From Lichenicoccus sp964247695 (GTDB taxonomy: Bacteria; Pseudomonadota; Alphaproteobacteria; Acetobacterales; Acetobacteraceae), in NCBI GenBank assembly GCA_964247695.1, contig CAXTVI010000002.1:1-64000 (forward strand): a stretch of DNA of 64,000 nt, in the 5' to 3' direction. Positions 17,746 through 26,774 of the stretch are shown here, one piece after another. Below the pieces are notes generated by a model. It saw nothing but the letters and a program-made list of their open reading frames with translations, had not been told where the DNA came from and ran no database searches. Each line of letters begins with the position of its first letter. Position 1 is the first letter of the stretch. The translations under genes and the position numbers were made by a program.

Positions 17746-18792
17746 TCAGTTGTCCCCGCCGCGGTTCTGCCGCATGCCCGCGGTCACGGTGACCAGGATC
17801 ATCAGGCCCTCGCCGGCCGAGTACCAGATCGGCGGGACGTGCACGAACACCAGCGCGGTCAGGATCACGCTCAGGAACAGCGAGCCGAGCACGGTGCCGA
17901 CGACATTGCCGCGACCGCCGGCGATCGCGGTGCCGCCGATGAGTGCCACCGCGATCGATTGCAGCTCGACATGGTCGCCGGTGCCGGTGGTGACTGTCGC
18001 GGAGCCGGTGTAGCAGACGAACATCAGCCCGGCGATCGCGGCCAGCAGGCCGGACAGCGCATAGACCCGCACCTTCACCCCGGTCACGCCGATGCCTGCG
18101 TTGTACGCGGCGACATCATTGTTGCCGACAGCCAGGATGGCGCGACCGAAGCGCGTGTGGTTCAGCATGAACCAGACCAGCAGCAGTGCGACGGCCAGCA
18201 CGAGGACGGCAATCGGAACCGGTATGAACGGGGCCACGAAGCCGTTGCCCAGCGTTGCATAGGCAGCCGGCACGGAATCCACCTGGGTGCCGTTCGAATA
18301 GACGAAGACCAGCCCGCTATAGAGGCTGTAGGTGCCGAGCGTGGTGATGATCGGCGGAATGGCGAGCCGCGCCACCAGCAGGCCGTTCAGCGTGCCGAGC
18401 AGCAGCCCGAGCACCACGGTGATCCCGACCGCGCCCGCCAGCGGCAGCCCGCTGGACTGTGCCAGCAGCCCGGTGACCACCGCGGTCAGGCCCATGACCG
18501 GCGCCACCGAGAGGTCGATGCCGCGGGTGGCGATCACCAGGGTCTGGCCGAGCGCCACCAGCGACAGCACCACCGAGTTCAGCAGCATGAAGCGCAGGTT
18601 CTGCGTCGACAGGAAGCCGTGGTTGAAAATGCCGACCAGCAGGATGGTCAGCACGGTGGCGACGATCAGCGTGACCTCGCGCACTTCACGCCGGCCTCCT
18701 GGGCGCCGGCTGCCACGCGCGCGCGGCGGGGCGGCCGCCTCGCTCATCTCGCGCTCCGACACGCGGCTGCCGGGCAGCGGCACGGTCGTCAC
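17746..18792 (-). CDS. ribose-type ABC transporter permease 2
   Basis: A 348-residue RbsC-family permease with the ATRGIDLSVAPVMGLTAVV motif and the late GGTAIAGGRGNVVGTVLGSLFL segment. The start is taken as the GTG at 18792 because it overlaps the ATPase stop as GTGA; an ATG at 18747 is an alternative that shortens the cytoplasmic N-terminus by 15 residues. Two different permeases in one operon imply a heterodimeric channel. It follows the ATPase and precedes permease 1. Confidence 0.88.
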   Translation of the reverse strand: MTTVPLPGSRVSEREMSEAAAPPRARGSRRPGGRREVREVTLIVATVLTILLVGIFNHGFLSTQNLRFMLLNSVVLSLVALGQTLVIATRGIDLSVAPVMGLTAVVTGLLAQSSGLPLAGAVGITVVLGLLLGTLNGLLVARLAIPPIITTLGTYSLYSGLVFVYSNGTQVDSVPAAYATLGNGFVAPFIPVPIAVLVLAVALLLVWFMLNHTRFGRAILAVGNNDVAAYNAGIGVTGVKVRVYALSGLLAAIAGLMFVCYTGSATVTTGTGDHVELQSIAVALIGGTAIAGGRGNVVGTVLGSLFLSVILTALVFVHVPPIWYSAGEGLMILVTVTAGMRQNRGGDN

Positions 18793-20333
18793 GCGGCCAG
18801 CCCGTCGCGACTGAGATAGGACTGTCCAACCCGCGCCGGCGTGATGTCGGCGCCTGCGATCTCGGCCACGATCCGGCCCTCGTAGATCGACAGCACCCGG
18901 TCGCACAGCCGCACCAGCTCCTCCATCTCCGACGAGATCACCAGGATGGCGAGACCCGCACGGGCAAGTTCCTCTATCAGCTCGTAGATCTCGTCCTTGG
19001 CGCCGACATCGACGCCGCGTGTCGGCTCGTCGAGGATGGCGACACGCGGCTGCAGCCCCATCCACTTGCCGAACACCACCTTCTGCTGGTTGCCGCCGGA
19101 CAACTGCCGCAGCGCCTGGTCAATTCCGGCGCAGCGCACGCGGTATTGCGTCACAATGCCGGCGCCGGTGCGGTCCTCGTCCTGCCGGTCGATCAGGCCG
19201 AAGCGCTGGCGCAGCCTGTCGAGCAGGCCGGATGTGATGTTCTCGGTGATCGTCATCGGCAGGATCGCGCCATGCCGGGCCCGGTCCTCGGGCACATAGA
19301 CCAGCCCGCGGCGGATGATGGCGTGCGGGGCGAGGCCGGAGACGTCCTCGCCGCCGAGGCGGACACGGCCGGCGCCGGGCTTGCGTATGCCGAAGATGGT
19401 CTCGGCGATCTCGGTGCGCCCGGCGCCGACGAGGCCCGCGAGGCCGAGCACCTCGCCTTCGTGCAGGGTGAAGCCGACATCGTGGAAGCGCGCCGCGTGC
19501 GACAGGCCTTCGACCTGCAGCATCGGCTTGCCGGTGCTGAACGAGCTGGTGCGGCGCGGGATCACCTTCATCTCGCGCCCGACCATCTGTGACAGCAGCC
19601 GCATGCGGTCGAAGCCGCTGCGTTCGACGGTGTCCACCAGGGCGCCGTCGCGCAGCACGCTGATGTCGTCGCTGATCTCCAGCACCTCGTCCATGCGGTG
19701 GCTGATGAAGCCGAGCGTGCAGCCGTCGTCGCGCAGTCGGCGCATGATGCCGAACAGCCGCTCGACCTCGTGGCCGGTCAGCGGCGAGGTCGGCTCGTCG
19801 AACAGGATGATGCGGCAGCCACGCAGCAGCGCCTTGGCGCACTCGACCTGCTGCTGCTGCGCGATCGACAGATGCCGCGCGAGCTGCCCCACATCGATGG
19901 CAAGCCCGAGCGACGCCAGCGCCTCCTGGGCGCGCCGACGCAGACCGGGCCAGTCGACACGACGGGGGAATCCGGCCCGGGTCGGAAGTTGGCCGACGAA
20001 CATGGTCTCGGCGACGGTCAGTTCCGGCATCAGCGCCGGCTCCTGGGGCACCAGGTAGATCCCGCGCAGATGGGCATCGTGCGGCGCATCGAAAGCCACG
20101 GCGGTGCCGTCGAGCCGCAATTCGCCTGCCGTCGGGCGATGCAGCCCGGACAGGATCTTGAACAGGGTGGACTTGCCGGCGCCGTTCTCGCCCATCATCG
20201 TGTGGATGCGGCCGGGCCGCAGTCCCAGGCTGACGCCACGCAGAACGGCGACGCTGCCGAACGCCTTGGTGACGTCGATGGCCTGATAATGCCCCGGTGC
20301 AACTGCAACCGGCTCTGCTGCGGCGTGTGACAT
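18789..20333 (-). CDS. ribose-type ABC transporter ATP-binding protein (RbsA-like, two ABC domains)
   Basis: A 514-residue double ABC ATPase. The first domain has Walker A GENGAGKST near residue 55, a signature-like HLSIAQQQQVECAKALL stretch and Walker B RIILFDEPTS. The second domain has the degenerate loop GLVGAGRTE and an intact LSGGNQQKVVFGKWM signature with AILDEPTRGVDVGAKDE. This pattern is standard for RbsA-type importers. It is the first gene of the transporter unit and faces the LacI-family regulator across the operator region 20334-20511. Confidence 0.92.
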   Translation of the reverse strand: MSHAAAEPVAVAPGHYQAIDVTKAFGSVAVLRGVSLGLRPGRIHTMMGENGAGKSTLFKILSGLHRPTAGELRLDGTAVAFDAPHDAHLRGIYLVPQEPALMPELTVAETMFVGQLPTRAGFPRRVDWPGLRRRAQEALASLGLAIDVGQLARHLSIAQQQQVECAKALLRGCRIILFDEPTSPLTGHEVERLFGIMRRLRDDGCTLGFISHRMDEVLEISDDISVLRDGALVDTVERSGFDRMRLLSQMVGREMKVIPRRTSSFSTGKPMLQVEGLSHAARFHDVGFTLHEGEVLGLAGLVGAGRTEIAETIFGIRKPGAGRVRLGGEDVSGLAPHAIIRRGLVYVPEDRARHGAILPMTITENITSGLLDRLRQRFGLIDRQDEDRTGAGIVTQYRVRCAGIDQALRQLSGGNQQKVVFGKWMGLQPRVAILDEPTRGVDVGAKDEIYELIEELARAGLAILVISSEMEELVRLCDRVLSIYEGRIVAEIAGADITPARVGQSYLSRDGLAA

Positions 20334-20429
20334 CTGGATCGACTTCCCGGACGCTCGGCTTGTTGAGCGGACGCCTTTTGCTGCGAGGTTGTCGCAGCAG
20401 CGCTTGGCGCGGACCCTAGCCGCAGACCC

Positions 20430-20445
20430 ATGGTAGCGCAACCAT
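20430..20445. promoter_or_regulatory. predicted LacI-family operator O1
   Basis: ATGGTAGCGCAACCAT is palindromic at 14 of 16 positions around a central GCGC, the usual shape for LacI-family operators. It lies in the gap between the transporter ATPase (start 20333, minus strand) and the LacI-type gene (start 20512, plus strand), so it can control both. A further GCGCTAtCCATGG element at 20453-20465 forms an inverted repeat with CCATGGTAGCGC at 20428-20439. Confidence 0.65.
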
Positions 20446-20497
20446 GATTCTGCGCTATCCATGGCCTGCACGTATGGCGCATTCCAGTGTGGAGGCT

Positions 20498-20511
20498 ATG
20501 CTGGCGTAACC

Positions 20512-20513
<2 letters not shown>
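20498..20513. promoter_or_regulatory. predicted LacI-family operator O2 overlapping the regulator start
   Basis: ATGCTGGCGTAACCAT matches O1 in 13 of 16 positions and overlaps the proposed ATG at 20512. Binding here would repress the regulator's own expression. O1 and O2 centres are 68 bases apart, a distance compatible with looping by a tetrameric or paired repressor, though that is speculation. The site also contains a GGAGG-preceded ATG CTG GCG TAA mini-frame. Confidence 0.5.
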
Positions 20514-21549
<1,036 letters not shown>

Positions 21550-21553
21550 CGGC

Positions 21554-21955
21554 CTAGAACTTCCGCGGAGCCTCGTTGCCCGACCGGTCGCGCATGTCGC
21601 CGCCGGTCTCGCCGTCCTCGAAGTCGCTGTCCACCATGTCGGCCGATGCGGTGTGATCGCCACCATGCGCGGCGATTTCGCGCTCGACCGGTCCGGCGGT
21701 GCGGTCGATCCGGTAGACGGTCTCGATCTGCGCCGTGTGCGCGCGTGTCGAGGCCTGCCGGGTCGCCTCCTCCCAGGACAGCGGCGCGCCATGCGCGTCG
21801 GTCATCCGGGCATTGCCCTCGCTGCGGTCGGCATCGATGGCGATCAGCTCGATCATCACCGTCTTCGGGTCATCCTCCTCGAAGCGTCGCATCACCACCA
21901 CGGCCGGCCCGTTGGGCAACGGGTCGTGCGGGGCGAGGTCGATGATCTTGGCCAT
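21554..21955 (-). CDS. hypothetical acidic protein
   Basis: A 133-residue protein I do not recognise. It is soluble, without signal peptide or membrane helix. Residues 1-70 look folded (IIDLAPHDPLPNGPAVVVMRRF, MIELIAIDADRS), and the last 45 residues are very Asp/Glu/Gly-rich and probably disordered. The reading frame has GC-rich codon structure and a plausible start, and it converges on the LacI gene with a 4-base gap. The function is unknown; the acidic tail is its only distinctive trait. Confidence 0.6.
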   Translation of the reverse strand: MAKIIDLAPHDPLPNGPAVVVMRRFEEDDPKTVMIELIAIDADRSEGNARMTDAHGAPLSWEEATRQASTRAHTAQIETVYRIDRTAGPVEREIAAHGGDHTASADMVDSDFEDGETGGDMRDRSGNEAPRKF

Positions 21956-22021
21956 GCTGGTCTCCTGTGGGTGCTGCCAGAACGGAGCAGCCTGCCAGGG
22001 GTTCGGCCCAGCCGGCTTCGG

Positions 22022-23227
22022 TCAGCCGCCCGGTGGCACCACCATACAGGGGATCTCGTGCCCGCCCAGCGCCGCGCAGGCGGCCCCGGCGACCGGACGC
22101 GCGAGGCCAGCAAGCCGGGCGCGATACAGCACGGCGCCGCCGAAGCGGCTGGTCTGCATCACCAGGCCGCGGGAGGCGGCGAGCTGCGCATAGGCAGCCT
22201 GTCGCGCCATCGTGGTGGCGAAGCGGGCCTGATCGGGAGAGTTGTAGGCGCCGACCTGGATCGACCATGCGCCGTAGGCAGGCGGGGGCGGGGCGTAGGC
22301 CGTCGTTGCCACGAAGGCGACGGCGCGAGGCGGGGGCCGTGGCGCCGGCATGTAGATCGCGGAAGCAATGACCGGCGCGGGCTCGGACACCCGCGCGGCA
22401 GGCACAGGGGCCGCCTGGACCGGAGCCGCCACGCATGGCGCGTCCGGATCGAATGCCGTGTCCGGGTCGTGCCAGCAGGTGCTCGCTGCCGACTGCCGGG
22501 CGGGAGCGTAGGTCGCCTCCTGGACCGGGGTTGCCTGGCACGGCGCATTCGGGTCATAGGCCGCGTCGGGATCATGCCAGCAGGCGGAGGCGCCGGCAGG
22601 ACGCGCCGGGACATGCCAGGACGCCAGCCGCACCGGAGCCGCCGGCGGCACATAGGCTTCGTTGCGGCTGTTGTCGGCATAGGTCGAGAGCGGCCCGCGC
22701 ATCGCGACCTCGGTGCCGAGGTTGGGCGTGATGGACGCTACGTAGTCCACCGTCTCGTTGGGCAGCGAGCGGCCGGTGTTGAGGTAGTCGTCGAGCCGCT
22801 GCGGGCCGGCATTATAGGCGGCGAGGAACGCCGGCGCGCCGTAGCGGTCGTACATCAGCCGGATATAGGCGGTGCCGGCCATGATGTTGTCATGTGGCTC
22901 GAACGGATCGTCGCCGAGGTTGTTCTGGGCCTGCATGTCGGCATAGGTCGCCGGCATGAGCTGCATCAGGCCCATCGCACCGGCCCCGGAGACGATCGGG
23001 CGTCCGTACCGGTATTCCTGGCCGCCGGATTCCTGCCGGATCACCGCCCGGATCCATTGCTGCGGCACGCCGAAGCGGTTCGAGGCCTGCCGGATGTAGG
23101 GCCGCCACGGGTCCCCGGACGGTCCCGGCGGCGGATAGTCGGTGCGTCCCGGTCCGTATGCCATGCGTCCGCCGCCGCTGCAGGCGGCCAGCATGAGCAA
23201 GGCGCACAGGATCGGCAGTCGGAGCAT
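22022..23227 (-). CDS. lytic transglycosylase lipoprotein (SLT domain) with SPOR-like C-terminus
   Basis: A 401-residue protein. A signal peptide with lipobox LAAC (Cys16) is followed by an SLT/GEWL domain (about 45-165). The catalytic Glu66 is in RQESGGQ, with the family motifs GAMGLMQLMPATY and FLAAYNAGPQRLDDYL. The middle is Ala/Pro-rich and holds two copies of a 16-residue CWHDPDxAxDPxAPC unit. The last ~80 residues resemble a SPOR peptidoglycan-binding repeat (WSIQVGAYNSPDQARF). It should cleave peptidoglycan glycan strands at the envelope. It is transcribed alone. Confidence 0.88.
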   Translation of the reverse strand: MLRLPILCALLMLAACSGGGRMAYGPGRTDYPPPGPSGDPWRPYIRQASNRFGVPQQWIRAVIRQESGGQEYRYGRPIVSGAGAMGLMQLMPATYADMQAQNNLGDDPFEPHDNIMAGTAYIRLMYDRYGAPAFLAAYNAGPQRLDDYLNTGRSLPNETVDYVASITPNLGTEVAMRGPLSTYADNSRNEAYVPPAAPVRLASWHVPARPAGASACWHDPDAAYDPNAPCQATPVQEATYAPARQSAASTCWHDPDTAFDPDAPCVAAPVQAAPVPAARVSEPAPVIASAIYMPAPRPPPRAVAFVATTAYAPPPPAYGAWSIQVGAYNSPDQARFATTMARQAAYAQLAASRGLVMQTSRFGGAVLYRARLAGLARPVAGAACAALGGHEIPCMVVPPGG

Positions 23228-23337
23228 GACCGGCGGATCGTGGGCGCCTGTTCAACCGGGATCAATCGGAGGTTGCGGTTGCCGCCGGACTGCCACGCGA
23301 TTGCCGGAAGCGGGGTGCCGATCTGCAACAGGCAGGC

Positions 23338-23769
23338 TCACAGCAGGCAGAGCGCCGCCAGTTCGCGCCGCAGGGCGGGGGGCAGGATGTCGCCCTTCGC
23401 ATCCGGCTGTGCCTCGAGATCGGCCGGTGCGTCACCCGCGGCGAGATAGCGCCAGCCCTGGAAGGCGCGCACGAGGCGCGGCAGCACCGGCACCGGCGCA
23501 CCGGACAAAAGAATGGCGATGCAGGGCGAGCCGTCGTCGCGGCAATCCGGCACGAAGTCGGCCACCCGTTGCCGGCACAGCAGCACGCCGCTCATCACCC
23601 AGTAGAGCGAGCCGCCGTCGACGATCTCGGCGGCGCGACGCGGATGGTTGCGGGTGCGCAGGAAGGGCTGGCCACCGTGCGCCCCGGTGTCACGGGCGCG
23701 TTCCGCCTGCCGGCGCACCAGCGTCTCGATATCCGGCGCGCCGACCGCCAGCTTGATCAGGTGCAGCAT
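23338..23769 (-). CDS. DUF1489 family protein
   Basis: A 143-residue cytoplasmic protein of the alphaproteobacterial DUF1489 family. The start MLHLIKLAVGAPDIETL and the internal RTRNHPRRAAEIVDGGSLYWVMSGVLLCRQ and FQGWRYL segments are characteristic. The family function is unknown. It lies 16 bases downstream of an SDR gene on the same strand. The 110 bases between it and the transglycosylase gene downstream hold nothing recognisable. Confidence 0.88.
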   Translation of the reverse strand: MLHLIKLAVGAPDIETLVRRQAERARDTGAHGGQPFLRTRNHPRRAAEIVDGGSLYWVMSGVLLCRQRVADFVPDCRDDGSPCIAILLSGAPVPVLPRLVRAFQGWRYLAAGDAPADLEAQPDAKGDILPPALRRELAALCLL

Positions 23770-23785
23770 TGACTCCCAAGCCCGC

Positions 23786-24472
23786 CTACCAGGCGATATC
23801 CTTGTTCTGATAGTTCACGTACTGGCCGCCCGAGGTGCCGGCGCGGGCGGCGATCATGTCCGCCATGCCGCGTGCACTGGTTGCGACATCCAGATCGGCG
23901 TTCTGGCCGCCCATGTCGGTGCGCACCCAGCCAGGATCGACAGCCAGCATGGCTCTCGGGTCGCCCTTGTTGTCGGCGGCGTAGCTGCGCAGCATGGTGT
24001 TGAGCGCCGCCTTGCTGGCGCGGTAGCCGGCCCAGCCGCCGCGGGTGTTGTTGGCGACGCTGCCGAGCCCGGAAGTCATGACCGCGATCACCCCATCGGG
24101 TTTCGCCACCAGCGGCGCCAGCGCCTGGACCGCCTGCATCGGCCCGAGGGCGTTGGTCAGCATGATCCGGGTGAACGACTCGTCGGTCAGGGTGGCGATG
24201 CTCTCGTCGGGTCCGTTGGAGATGCCGGCAACCACGAACAGCAGGTCGAGCGGCCGGCCACCGACCGCATCGTCGAGGCCCGCGAAGCTCTCCGGCACCG
24301 TCACGTCGGCCTCGGCCAGCGACAGTTTGCTCTGCTCCTTGGCCAGTGCGTGCAGCGGACCGGGCTCGGCACCCGGACGCACGGTGCCGATCACCTCCCA
24401 GCCGCGCCGCAGATATTCCTCCGCCAGGCCCAGCCCTAACCCACGTGACGCGCCGATGATCAAAGCCAGCAT
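23786..24472 (-). CDS. SDR family oxidoreductase (CsgA/sniffer-like)
   Basis: A 228-residue classical short-chain dehydrogenase. The cofactor motif is GASRGLGLG near residue 7, with Arg33 (TVRPGAEPG) suggesting NADP. The catalytic region MTSGLGSVANN ... GYRASKAALN supplies Ser, Tyr and Lys. It resembles the carbonyl-reductase/sniffer subgroup. The substrate is unknown. The start at 24472 matches the start of the Rossmann fold; the upstream extension in the same frame overlaps the nucleoside hydrolase gene and is not real. Confidence 0.85.
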   Translation of the reverse strand: MLALIIGASRGLGLGLAEEYLRRGWEVIGTVRPGAEPGPLHALAKEQSKLSLAEADVTVPESFAGLDDAVGGRPLDLLFVVAGISNGPDESIATLTDESFTRIMLTNALGPMQAVQALAPLVAKPDGVIAVMTSGLGSVANNTRGGWAGYRASKAALNTMLRSYAADNKGDPRAMLAVDPGWVRTDMGGQNADLDVATSARGMADMIAARAGTSGGQYVNYQNKDIAW

Positions 24473-24485
24473 GGCAAGGAACTCT

Positions 24486-25601
24486 CTATTGTTGATGCGC
24501 TGCGCCGTTTTGCGCCTGGCCGTCCTGGGCCTGCTGCACGAAACGATCGACGAAGCGTTTGGTGTCGACGGTCTGTACGATAGTGACCCGGCGCACGCCC
24601 ATCCCCTTGGGCGCCAATTCCTCCGGCCAGACATGCGCGCGGCCGTAATCGATGCCGGGGCTCGTGTCGATGTCGAGATACGCCTCCACCGACTTCGTCA
24701 CCAGGTAGGGATCGGCCGCCACCGCCGCCGTCAGCTCGTCCCACATCGGCAGCGGGGCGAAATACCGGTTCAGGTACTGGGTCAGCGCATTGTGCCGCGC
24801 GACGATCCGCGCCATCAGCGGGTGGGTCATCATCACTGCGTTGGAGACGTTGCCGACAGCGGTGACCTTCGGCCAGGGCGCGGTCAGCACGATGTGGGCT
24901 GCCTCCGGGTCGAAGATCATGTTGAAGTCGGACGCGAAGTCGGCGTTTCCGGTGACCGACTGCATGTTGGTGTCGACCAGCGCACCCATGAACACGAGCT
25001 GCTTTGCGTCGCCGGCAAAGGTCGGGTCGAGCCGGATCGCCAGGGCAAGGTTGGTCATCGGACCGGCGGCGACCACGGTGACCTGATGCGGATGCTCGTG
25101 CACGATACGGATCAGGAAGTCGGCGGCGCGCTCTTTCGCAGCCTTGATCGTCGGCATCCCCTCGTCGAGCCGCGGCACCGGCGGCTGCGTCGCCGGAACC
25201 TTGTCGATCGAGCCCAGGCCGCCCCAGGCGCCCTTCCACGGGATCGGGCCATAGGCGCGCTCCCACAGCCGCATGCGCGCGACGCTGTTCACCAGCGGCA
25301 GGGTGGCACCCTCCACTACCGGGATATCGGTGTGTCCGGCGATCTCGAGGAAACGACGCAGATGCGCGCTCTCCTCGTTCTCCCAGGCATCGCCGACGAC
25401 GACGGTGAAGCCCAGCACGTGCACCGCCGGATCGGCGAGCAGCGGCAGCGTCGATTGAAGGTCCGAGCCGCCCGGTCCGAGATAGTCGTTGTCCTCCACC
25501 ACCAGCATCGGCGCGGCGGCGTGCGCCGGGAGTGCCGGGGCCGTCAGGGTGAGGGCGAGGAGGGCCAACCGCCAGGCGGTTCGCGACGCGGCACGGTTCA
25601 T
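24486..25601 (-). CDS. secreted nucleoside hydrolase (IUNH family)
   Basis: A 371-residue inosine-uridine nucleoside hydrolase-like protein with a signal peptide (cleavage about AHA-AAP, residue 28), so it is probably periplasmic. The Ca-binding aspartate cluster normally written DxDxxxDD is degenerate here (VVEDNDYLGPGGSD). The second conserved regions VVAAGPMTNLALAIRLDP, FMGALVD and SDFNMIFDPEAA are good matches. It should release bases from ribonucleosides for salvage, but the altered first motif leaves activity uncertain. It is 10 bases after hemW on the minus strand. Confidence 0.82.
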   Translation of the reverse strand: MNRAASRTAWRLALLALTLTAPALPAHAAAPMLVVEDNDYLGPGGSDLQSTLPLLADPAVHVLGFTVVVGDAWENEESAHLRRFLEIAGHTDIPVVEGATLPLVNSVARMRLWERAYGPIPWKGAWGGLGSIDKVPATQPPVPRLDEGMPTIKAAKERAADFLIRIVHEHPHQVTVVAAGPMTNLALAIRLDPTFAGDAKQLVFMGALVDTNMQSVTGNADFASDFNMIFDPEAAHIVLTAPWPKVTAVGNVSNAVMMTHPLMARIVARHNALTQYLNRYFAPLPMWDELTAAVAADPYLVTKSVEAYLDIDTSPGIDYGRAHVWPEELAPKGMGVRRVTIVQTVDTKRFVDRFVQQAQDGQAQNGAAHQQ

Positions 25602-25611
25602 GAGGATCCCT

Positions 25612-26769
25612 TCAGATGACCAGGGCCGTCAGCAGCGCATCCAGGCGTAGGCGACCCTCGGCGGTCGCGACAAGGCAATCACCATGCCATGCGACATAGT
25701 CGGCCTCGATGGCGTCCTGCAGCGTCGGGGCGTCGAGCGCGTCGGTCAGTGCGAGCCCGGTGCGTGCCGCGAACCGGCCGGACGGGATGCCCTCCGCCAG
25801 GCGCAGCCCCATCAGCAGCATCTCGCGCGCCCGCTCGCTTGGTTCGAGCGCCGTCTCGGAGGTCTGTCCGGAGCCGGTGCGCTCGACCCGGTCGGCCCAG
25901 GGCTCCGGCGCCCGATGCCGGCGGGTTGCATGCAGCCGGCCGTCCAGCGTCAGCCGCCCATGCGCGCCCGGCCCGATGCCGGCATAGTCCTGGTAGCGCC
26001 AGTAGGCGAGGTTGTGCCGGCTCTGCGCGCCGGGACGGGCATAGTTCGAGACCTCGTAAGCCTCCAACCCATGCCGTGCCGCGACCGAGGCGGTCTCCAG
26101 ATACAGCGCCGCCGCGTCGTCGTCGTCCGGCAGCGCGATCAGCCCCTGCCGGTGCAGCGCCTCGTATTTCGTGCCGGGCTCGATGGTGAGCTGGTAGAGC
26201 GACAGATGGTCCGACACCAGGGCCAGCGCCGCATCCAGTTCCGCCCGCCATTCGGCCATGGCCTGACCGGGGCGGGCATAGATCAGGTCGAACGAGATGC
26301 GCGGGAACAGCGCGCGCGCCAGCTCCAGGGCCGCGACCGCCTCGCCGGCCGAATGCTCCCGGCCCAGCCGGTTCAGCGCCTCGGCGTCCAACGCCTGCAC
26401 CCCGAGCGAGACGCGGTTGACGCCTGCCGCGCGAAAGCCACGCAGCCGACCCGTCTCGACGCTGGTCGGGTTGGCCTCCAGCGTGATCTCCAGGTCGGAG
26501 ACGGGATCGAACAACGTCGTCGCCTGCTCGATCAGGCGCGCGACGCTCTCGGGCCGCATCAGGCTTGGGGTGCCCCCGCCGAAAAAGATCGAGGTGAGCG
26601 GCCGTCGCCCCAGCCGCGCCGCTTCGTGCGCCAGCTCACGCGACAGGGCCGCGGCGAACCGGGCTTCCGGCGCGACGTCGCGCACATGGCTGTTGAAGTC
26701 GCAGTACGGGCACTTGGCCAGGCAGAACGGCCAATGGATGTAGAGTGCCAGCGGCTCTTGAGTGACCAC
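25612..26769 (-). CDS. hemW: radical SAM heme chaperone HemW
   Basis: A 385-residue radical-SAM protein. The [4Fe-4S] motif CLAKCPYC sits at residues 16-23, followed by DFNSH, which marks HemW-like rather than true HemN enzymes. FFGGGTPSLM (GGE-like motif) and the C-terminal HemN_C domain (MLLMGLRLAEGIPSGRFAARTG) are present. HemW binds and delivers heme rather than decarboxylating coproporphyrinogen. It is 5 bases after kup on the same strand. Confidence 0.9.
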   Translation of the reverse strand: MVTQEPLALYIHWPFCLAKCPYCDFNSHVRDVAPEARFAAALSRELAHEAARLGRRPLTSIFFGGGTPSLMRPESVARLIEQATTLFDPVSDLEITLEANPTSVETGRLRGFRAAGVNRVSLGVQALDAEALNRLGREHSAGEAVAALELARALFPRISFDLIYARPGQAMAEWRAELDAALALVSDHLSLYQLTIEPGTKYEALHRQGLIALPDDDDAAALYLETASVAARHGLEAYEVSNYARPGAQSRHNLAYWRYQDYAGIGPGAHGRLTLDGRLHATRRHRAPEPWADRVERTGSGQTSETALEPSERAREMLLMGLRLAEGIPSGRFAARTGLALTDALDAPTLQDAIEADYVAWHGDCLVATAEGRLRLDALLTALVI

Positions 26770-26774
26770 GCCTC

